Shown here one piece after another: positions 7,177 through 11,532 of a stretch of 11,532 nt of DNA (position 1 is its first letter; each line of letters begins with the position of its first letter). Origin of the DNA: CAYYAQ01 sp964469555 (GTDB lineage Bacteria; Planctomycetota; UBA1135; UBA2386); assembly GCA_964469555.1 (NCBI GenBank), contig CAYYAQ010000167.1:1-11532 (forward strand), given 5' to 3'. Below the pieces are notes generated by a model. It had not been told where the DNA came from and did not search any database. It worked only from the letters and a program-made list of their open reading frames with translations. The translations under genes and the position numbers were made by a program.

Positions 7177-7904
7177 GAATCGACCCTCCGGGAGATCATG
7201 TCCTTGAAGTCGAGAACGTGGTCGAACTTCGGCACGAGATCGTGGTCGTGCGTGACCATGACAAGGGTCGTGCCGCGCCGTCGAACTTCTTCGAGCAAGA
7301 GGTCCATGACGTTGCCAGTGTTGTCAGGGTCGAGGTTGCCGGTCGGTTCGTCGGCCAACAACAGCCGTGGTCGGGTCACGAGTGCGCGGCACAGTGCCAC
7401 CCGTTGGCGCTCGCCCTGCGAGAGTTTGTGCGGCTTGCGCGGAAGATGCGCGATGACACCGAGTTGCTCGGCGAGCTCGCGCAACGTCTGCTCCGCGGCA
7501 TCATCCCGACGGAGGTTGCGGTTGACGAAGTAGGGGAGCAGCACGTTCTCCGCCACCGTGAGATGTTCCAGGAGTTCGAATTCCTGGAACACGAGGCCGA
7601 TGTTCGAGATGCGGTAGTCGCGGCGCTGCGCTTCGTTCCGCTGCGTGAGGTCGACATCGCCGAGCAGGACCCGACCGCTCTCCGGCACGAGGATTCCCGC
7701 GAGCAGCTGCAACAAGGTGCTTTTACCACAACCGCTCGGCCCGATGCACACGAGGCTGTCGCCGGCGGGAAGGTCCAGCTCGCGGAGCGCCAACTGGAAT
7801 CCGGGCCCTTCCATCGCGCCCGCCGCGTGGCGGAATGCCAACGATTCGATCCGCACGGGCAGTGGTGCGGCGGTTGTCGAGGTCTCGGTGGATGGCGACG
7901 TCAT
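7173..7904 (-). CDS. LolD/MacB-type ABC transporter ATPase
   Basis: This 243-residue cytoplasmic ATPase powers an ABC transporter. All motifs are present: Walker A GPSGCGKST at 55-63, Q-loop Gln107 (VFQEFELLEHLT), signature LSQGERQRVALCRAL at 161-175, Walker B LLLADEPTGNLD at 181-192 with Glu186, and the H-loop His219 (VTHDHD). The LSQGE signature and the EPTGNLD Walker B are typical of the LolD/FtsE/MacB branch, which works with FtsX-type permeases rather than ZnuB-type ones. The ATG at 7904 gives a normal N-terminus; an upstream alternative at 8021 would add 39 low-complexity residues. It is the first gene of an operon with the metal-binding lipoprotein (4-base overlap) and the esterase. 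The natural partner is probably the permease at 1037-2206, the only one in the window, though this is inferred. Confidence 0.92.
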   Translation of the reverse strand: MTSPSTETSTTAAPLPVRIESLAFRHAAGAMEGPGFQLALRELDLPAGDSLVCIGPSGCGKSTLLQLLAGILVPESGRVLLGDVDLTQRNEAQRRDYRISNIGLVFQEFELLEHLTVAENVLLPYFVNRNLRRDDAAEQTLRELAEQLGVIAHLPRKPHKLSQGERQRVALCRALVTRPRLLLADEPTGNLDPDNTGNVMDLLLEEVRRRGTTLVMVTHDHDLVPKFDHVLDFKDMISRRVDS

Positions 7905-8243
7905 GGACACCGGCAAGATAGCAGCCACGTGACCCGAAGTGAGCGCTTCTACTTCGCCAGATCGCTGTTGGATTTGGTTTGAGTGGGTTTGAGCTAGCGC
8001 AGAAGCTGCCTCAGTACCCAATTACACCCTTGCCGCCGTTGCTGGTGCCGACGCCGAGCGCATTCGCCTTGGCGTCACCACCTACGCCACCAGTTGGATC
8101 TGAACGGTCACCTTGACAGAAAATCAAGCGTGCACCAAGCTGCTACCTTCGATCTCGCTCTGATGCGGGTTTGAGGTTGCCGACAAGGTTTTCGGTAATC
8201 ACCATGCAGGTTCGCTTCAACGCGGAGCCTTAGGAGATGAAGA
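7905..8243. other. Intergenic region between divergent genes, with weak promoter and gene-remnant signals
   Basis: This 339-base stretch separates the divergent ATPase and LamG-like genes and should hold both promoters. A consensus -35 hexamer TTGACA is at 8113-8118 on the plus strand, but there is no good -10 at the right distance. TTGAGG (8171-8176) with GGTAAT (8194-8199) is an alternative with 17-base spacing. The octamer GGTTTGAG occurs three times (7976, 7986, 8168). On the minus strand, 8011-8142 is a 43-codon open stretch without a start that ends in GGDAKANALGVGTSNGGKG then VIGY and TGA. It looks like the glycine-rich C-terminus of a lost protein, but this is weak. No RNA gene was recognised. 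Confidence 0.4.
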
Positions 8244-8255
8244 ATGATGAAGAAT
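8236..8255 (+). repeat. Tandem 10-base duplication over the start codon of the LamG-like gene
   Basis: GATGAAGAAT occurs twice back to back. The first copy supplies the ATG used here (8244-8246 spans the join) and a further ATG at 8237; the second copy supplies ATG 8247. The ribosome-binding site AGGAG (8232-8236) is 7 bases from ATG 8244 and 10 from ATG 8247. Starting at 8237 would give only a nine-residue peptide. Confidence 0.8.
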
Positions 8256-9452
8256 CAATTCAGTAAGAAAATGACGGCAGCAGCGATTGCTGGTGGCTTG
8301 GCCTTTTTCGGGTTCAGCGGTTCGCTACAGGCTCAGCTCAAGATCGGAGAGAGCTTCGACTACGCCGCTGGCGTTTTCAATCTCCACAACGTGAACACCT
8401 CCGCCGGTGGAACGGGCTGGGGTGGCACTCAGTGGGACAATACGGGCCAGAAGAATGGTTATGGCAGCATCATCAGTCCGGGCTTGAGCTACGGCTCCCT
8501 GCCCGTGGCAGGAAACGCTGCCGGCGACGGCCATGGCAAGTATTGGGGCGCATCCTTTCGCAAGTTCGGGAGCACCCTCCGCGCTGCGGGACTCTTGGAC
8601 GACGGCGCTGAGATGTGGTTCAGCGTCGTTATCGACGGCTCGGCCAACGGCACTACCAGCAAGCTTGGCTTCTCCATTGGTAATGGTACCTTCGGCTCCA
8701 GCGACTGGAACCTAACTGGTCCCGGTGGCGGTGAAGGGGTCGGGTTCCTTGGCTACAATACCGGTGATGCCACCGCTACGGGGTGGACCGGCGGCCGCAC
8801 TGACGGTCCAGATTCAGGGAAAGCCGTTGACGGAACCCCAGGCCCAACACTGGTCGTCGGCCACGTGCGATGGGGAGTAGGAACCGCAGACGAAACGCTC
8901 ACCCTCTACGCTCCGGACGCGGCCCTCACCATGGGTGCAGTCGTGCAGGTGAACAACATTGCGAACGTCAATCAAATCACTTTCGACAGGGTGGCTCTTC
9001 TGTACAAAGACGGCCAGAAGATCGACGAGATCCGCATTGGTGCGAAGTACAACGATGTCGTCGGCATCATTGGATGCCCTGCGTCGGCAAGCAACTACGG
9101 CGCCGGCCTGGCCGGGCAAAACGGCATCCCAACTCTCGCCGCCAGCGCCGCACCCAAGGTTGCGACCTCGATAAACGTAAACATGTCAAACGCCTCGGGT
9201 GCCTCGACCTCTGCGATGCTGGTGATTGGTCTGAGTTCGGTGTCAACGCCCCTGCTCGGTGGGACGCTACTTGTAAATCCATTCATCCTGTTTGGCTTTC
9301 CTCTCCCTGCCGCCGGGGCCTCTTTCCCCTGGAACAACATTCCCGCCAACCCGGCCTGCAATAGCATCTACCTCCAGCTCCTGCATCTGGACACAGGCGC
9401 TATAGCCGGCGTTGCCATGAGTCCTGGTTTGAAGCTGGATGCAGGCTACTAG
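8244..9452 (+). CDS. Secreted LamG-like protein with Planctomycetes-type C-terminal module
   Basis: This 402-residue protein has a basic start and Sec signal peptide (MTAAAIAGGLAFFGFSGSLQAQ). Residues about 33-275 look like a LamG-like (concanavalin-type) beta-sandwich: ESFDYAAG, the GGTGWGGTQWD turn, MWFSVVIDG, TLTLYAPD and, at its end, KIDEIRIGAKYNDVVG. This pattern is known from surface and secreted proteins of Planctomycetes and Verrucomicrobia. After Cys278 comes a second beta-rich module of about 125 residues (AGLAGQNGIPTLAAS, LVIGLSSVSTPLLGGTLLV, ending GVAMSPGLKLDAGY), similar to a C-terminal module I recall on many Planctomycetes extracellular proteins; its role is uncertain. The AGGAG site is ideal for ATG 8244, though ATG 8247 is also possible. 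Base and codon use look less GC-rich than in the neighbours, especially at the 5' end. It is not in an operon. A structural or glycan-binding role outside the cell is inferred. Confidence 0.85.
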   Translation: MMKNQFSKKMTAAAIAGGLAFFGFSGSLQAQLKIGESFDYAAGVFNLHNVNTSAGGTGWGGTQWDNTGQKNGYGSIISPGLSYGSLPVAGNAAGDGHGKYWGASFRKFGSTLRAAGLLDDGAEMWFSVVIDGSANGTTSKLGFSIGNGTFGSSDWNLTGPGGGEGVGFLGYNTGDATATGWTGGRTDGPDSGKAVDGTPGPTLVVGHVRWGVGTADETLTLYAPDAALTMGAVVQVNNIANVNQITFDRVALLYKDGQKIDEIRIGAKYNDVVGIIGCPASASNYGAGLAGQNGIPTLAASAAPKVATSINVNMSNASGASTSAMLVIGLSSVSTPLLGGTLLVNPFILFGFPLPAAGASFPWNNIPANPACNSIYLQLLHLDTGAIAGVAMSPGLKLDAGY

Positions 9453-9453
9453 C

Positions 9454-9484
9454 GAACGTACGGTGCCGGGAACGTACGGTGCCG
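9454..9484. repeat. 16-base tandem duplication just after the LamG-like gene
   Basis: GAACGTACGGTGCCG occurs at 9454-9468 and again at 9470-9484, separated by one base, giving a 16-base period. It begins two bases after the stop codon. Each unit contains the palindrome CGTACG. It could be a recent slippage duplication or a paired binding site. Confidence 0.8.
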
Positions 9485-9611
9485 TAACAAAGCGCCAACG
9501 AAACAGCGCAAAGGGCAATTGGGACGAGTCCCATAGCTCAGACATGCTGCTCATTTAGACGGCTCTTTCCGAAGGATCAGAAGCAAGCTCAGAACATGCG
9601 AACAGGGTTTT

Positions 9612-9631
9612 CAGAGCGTTAGATCGCTCTG
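9612..9631. terminator. Hairpin downstream of the LamG-like gene
   Basis: CAGAGCG-TTAGAT-CGCTCTG is a perfect seven-base stem with a six-base loop. On the plus strand it is preceded by GGGTTTT and followed by TTCG, so a classical U-tract is missing. An overlapping repeat, CGAACAG (9599-9605) with CTGTTCG (9629-9635), could form an alternative stem. It may serve as a terminator for the gene at 8244-9452, about 160 bases upstream. Confidence 0.35.
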
Positions 9632-9917
9632 TTCGATGTGGGGTTTGAGTCGCTGGATTCCGAACTTCGTCGTCCCAGGGGTTCTGTCCGGGATCGGGAG
9701 CCCGGACGTCCGCGTGATCGTGATGATGTCCGTGCTGCCGGGGTTCCTCGTCTGGTTCACCCGCCGGATGTCGGGGACTCCGGTCGGAGCGGAACGCGCG
9801 TGAGGCCGCAGGCGTCTCTGGATTTCTGACCCGCACGCGGCCTGCCCGCTACGTAGGATGCCGCGGTCGACCGACCGACCCGGACACTTCGCCACCGAAT
9901 CCCCCCACGAAGCCCCC

Positions 9918-11315
9918 ATGAGCCGTTCCCTCTCGCTTCTCGTCATCGCTCTCACAGCCCCGCTTCCTGCACAGGTGCTCCACTGGGCAGGGTTCCGCGG
10001 AACCGCGCACAACGGGGTCGCGAGCGCACAAGCGCGCCCGCCGGTCAAGTGGAGCGCCGAGGAGAACATCGCCTGGAAGAAGGAACTGCCCGGACCCGGC
10101 TCATCCAGCCCGATCCTCGTGGGCGACCGCGTGTTGGTCTACTGCTACAGCGGCTACGGCGACTACCTCGACGATGGCGGTGAACCGAAGAACCTGATGC
10201 ACCACCTCGTGAGCTTCGACAGGAACACCGGTGAGGAGAAGTGGACGCAAGCCATCGCGGGCCCTCTGGAGAAGGCGGCGAGAAGAATGCAGCTCAGCCA
10301 ACACGGGTTCGCCAGTCCCACGCCGGTCTGCGATGGGAAGACCGTGTTCGTGTACATGGGTCGAGCCGGTGTCGTGGCGTTCGATCTCGACGGCAAGAAA
10401 CTCTGGCAGACCGACCTCGGCCATCCGGGCGCAGATTCCAAGGCGGCGACGAACAGGGTTTCGCAGCGCGGTCAGGTCCTGTCGTTGCGATGGGGCGCCG
10501 CCGCCAGTCCCGTTCTCTTCGAGAACCTCGTCATCGTGAACTGCGCCGAAGAGAGCAACTCGATTCGCGCGCTGAACAGGAAGACTGGCAAGCTGGTCTG
10601 GAAGCGCGAATCGCCGAACCTCGAGGGTTCGGTGACGCCGCCGATGGTCGCGGGAACCGGCGCGGACGCCGTGATCGTGGTCACGTTGGCGGGCGAAGTC
10701 TGGGGCCTCGACCCGAAGACCGGCGCGCTGCTATGGACGGTAGAAACCGAATCACGCGGCGGCCTGTCACCGATGCCCGTCACGGACGGCAAGTTGGTCT
10801 ACGTGTTCGGCGGTTCGGGCAAGAGCAAGGCGATCCAGTTCTCCCGTGACTTCAAGGCAGCGAAGTCGGACGTCGGGGACGCGAGAAAGCCAACCGAGAA
10901 GAAGACAGTCACGGACGCGAACGAGGAGATCATCGTCGCGAAGTCGCCGCGTGTCGTGTGGGAGAGCGAGAACCTCGGCATCCCCTCCCCGGTTCTTCAC
11001 GGTGGACAGTTGTTCCTCGTTCGATCCAACGGATTTGGCGTGTGCATGAGCGCCAAGGACGGCGAGGTCTCGCACAATGCGCGGCTCGATGGCCGCACGT
11101 CGAGCGTGTACGCCTCGCCAGTCTGGGCCGATGGCAAGCTGTACGTCGTGAGTCGCAAGCGCGGGACATTCATCTACAGCGCGGACGGTGAGTTCAAGCT
11201 GCTGGGTCGCAACGAGCTGGAGGATGACAGCCAGTTCAACGCGTCGCCGGCGATCGCTGGCAAGCAGCTCTTCTTACGGTCTGACAAGGTCCTCTACTGC
11301 ATCGCGAAGAAATAG
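9918..11315 (+). CDS. Secreted PQQ-type beta-propeller protein
   Basis: This 465-residue protein starts with a Sec signal peptide (SLSLLVIALTAPLPAQ), then HWAGFRGTAHNGV, which is typical of exported PQQ-repeat proteins in Planctomycetes. The body is a beta-propeller built from repeats with the blade signature: VAFDLDGKKLWQTDLG (from about residue 153), IRALNRKTGKLVWKRESP (216) and VWGLDPKTGALLWTVETES (261). Further blades are SPILVGDRVLVYCYSG near the start and SPAIAGKQLFLRSDKVLYCI at the end. No quinoprotein dehydrogenase catalytic residues or haem motif (CxxCH) are visible, so it is probably a BamB-like scaffold or a binding protein, not an enzyme. ATG 9918 was chosen because it begins the signal peptide; a start at 9858 would add 20 Pro/Arg-rich residues. 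The ribosome-binding site is weak. It stands alone between two non-coding stretches. Confidence 0.9.
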   Translation: MSRSLSLLVIALTAPLPAQVLHWAGFRGTAHNGVASAQARPPVKWSAEENIAWKKELPGPGSSSPILVGDRVLVYCYSGYGDYLDDGGEPKNLMHHLVSFDRNTGEEKWTQAIAGPLEKAARRMQLSQHGFASPTPVCDGKTVFVYMGRAGVVAFDLDGKKLWQTDLGHPGADSKAATNRVSQRGQVLSLRWGAAASPVLFENLVIVNCAEESNSIRALNRKTGKLVWKRESPNLEGSVTPPMVAGTGADAVIVVTLAGEVWGLDPKTGALLWTVETESRGGLSPMPVTDGKLVYVFGGSGKSKAIQFSRDFKAAKSDVGDARKPTEKKTVTDANEEIIVAKSPRVVWESENLGIPSPVLHGGQLFLVRSNGFGVCMSAKDGEVSHNARLDGRTSSVYASPVWADGKLYVVSRKRGTFIYSADGEFKLLGRNELEDDSQFNASPAIAGKQLFLRSDKVLYCIAKK

Positions 11316-11532
11316 ACTTTCATCATGAAGAGACCGACGGCGATGGCGCGGCGGCATGAACGGCGCGAACTCGACATCTTCGTGGTTCACGGTGCCCACG
11401 ACGCCGAGTCCGAGGACGGCCCAGGGAAAGGGCCTTGCGCATGGTCTCGAGAGAGCGGTTTTCGACTCGATTTGGGGCACAAACCCCGTCGAACCGGTTG
11501 ACGACCGAGCCCTACGCCTCTAGATATGGGGG
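11316..11532. other. Non-coding tail with a long imperfect hairpin
   Basis: No gene is supported in this 217-base tail. At 11456-11496, CGGTT(TT)CGAC pairs with GTCGAACCG as a nine-base stem with a two-base bulge, and inside it GGGG (11474-11477) pairs with CCCC (11484-11487) around a CACAAA loop. A smaller repeat, GGCCC/GGGCC, is at about 11419-11435. There is no U-tract. The long hairpin could end the PQQ-protein transcript from about 140 bases away or belong to the next gene. Confidence 0.4.

Larger units (their letters stand above)
9453..9917. other. 465-base gap with repeats, hairpins and an ambiguous short ORF
   Basis: Besides the tandem repeat and hairpin listed separately, the gap has a short palindrome TGGGAC-GA-GTCCCA (9520-9533). 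On the plus strand, 9636-9803 encodes 55 residues starting MWGLSRWIPNFVVPGVLSG, with a hydrophobic stretch VRVIVMMSVLPGFLVWF, but no ribosome-binding site. On the minus strand over the same bases, a frame ending in TGA at 9611-9613 reads STDIITITRTSGLPIPDRT and TTKFGIQRL, which also looks protein-like but has no nearby start. Both frames have GC-rich third positions, so codon use does not decide. One of them may be a gene remnant. I call neither as a real gene. Confidence 0.35.

Noticed and set aside
7143..7982. Plus-strand open frame of 279 codons
   Set aside because: It is antisense to the ABC ATPase, whose motifs are all in place on the minus strand.
11274..11480. Minus-strand ORF of 68 codons near the right edge
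   Set aside because: It overlaps the end of the PQQ-protein gene by 42 bases, begins with GTG inside a hairpin, has no good ribosome-binding site and no recognisable motif.
1..11532. Search for tRNA, rRNA, CRISPR arrays and insertion sequences
   Set aside because: No conserved RNA segments, regular spaced repeats, transposase motifs or terminal inverted repeats were recognised by reading.

Overview
The window is high-GC bacterial chromosome, most likely from a member of the Planctomycetota. Three things point there: a secreted LamG-like protein (8244-9452) whose C-terminal beta-rich module resembles one recalled as common in that phylum, a secreted PQQ-type beta-propeller protein, and several Sec-exported M28 peptidases with PA domains. 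The taxonomic call is an inference from protein style, not from a marker gene. No rRNA, tRNA, CRISPR array or intact insertion sequence was seen.

Layout from left to right. (1) The left edge (1-696, minus) is the N-terminal part of an exported M28 peptidase that runs out of the window. (2) A 340-base gap follows, holding a short plus-strand fragment that matches the extreme N-terminus of UvrA, including its Walker A motif, then stops. (3) Two tightly linked minus-strand genes come next: an exported or membrane protein of unknown function with an HWNHAH motif (2221-3552) and an FtsX/MacB-type ABC permease (1037-2206). (4) Across a 283-base divergent region with a perfect 7-6-7 inverted repeat lies a complete, catalytically intact M28 peptidase (3836-5413, plus). 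(5) Convergent to it is a minus-strand operon: a LolD/MacB-type ABC ATPase (7173-7904), a metal-type substrate-binding lipoprotein (6280-7176, GTGA overlap with the ATPase) and a carboxylesterase (5593-6264). Behind the esterase is the 5' stub of a gene that looks like a polysaccharide deacetylase. (6) The right part has a LamG-like secreted protein (8244-9452) bracketed by two short tandem duplications, a 465-base gap with hairpins and an ambiguous ORF, a secreted PQQ beta-propeller protein (9918-11315), and a structured non-coding tail.

The most coherent system is a possible metal-linked ABC transporter in two blocks: ATPase plus binding lipoprotein in one operon, and permease plus unknown membrane partner in another, about 2 kb apart. 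A LolD-type ATPase fused by overlap to a ZnuA-like lipoprotein, with no ZnuB-type permease in view and an FtsX-type permease nearby, resembles zinc-responsive FtsX-type loci known in some proteobacteria. His-rich motifs occur in the lipoprotein, the unknown partner and the permease. The M28 peptidase between the blocks is itself a predicted di-zinc enzyme.

The window also carries at least two gene stubs in which only the 5' end survives (uvrA-like, deacetylase-like), suggesting a region with a history of deletions.
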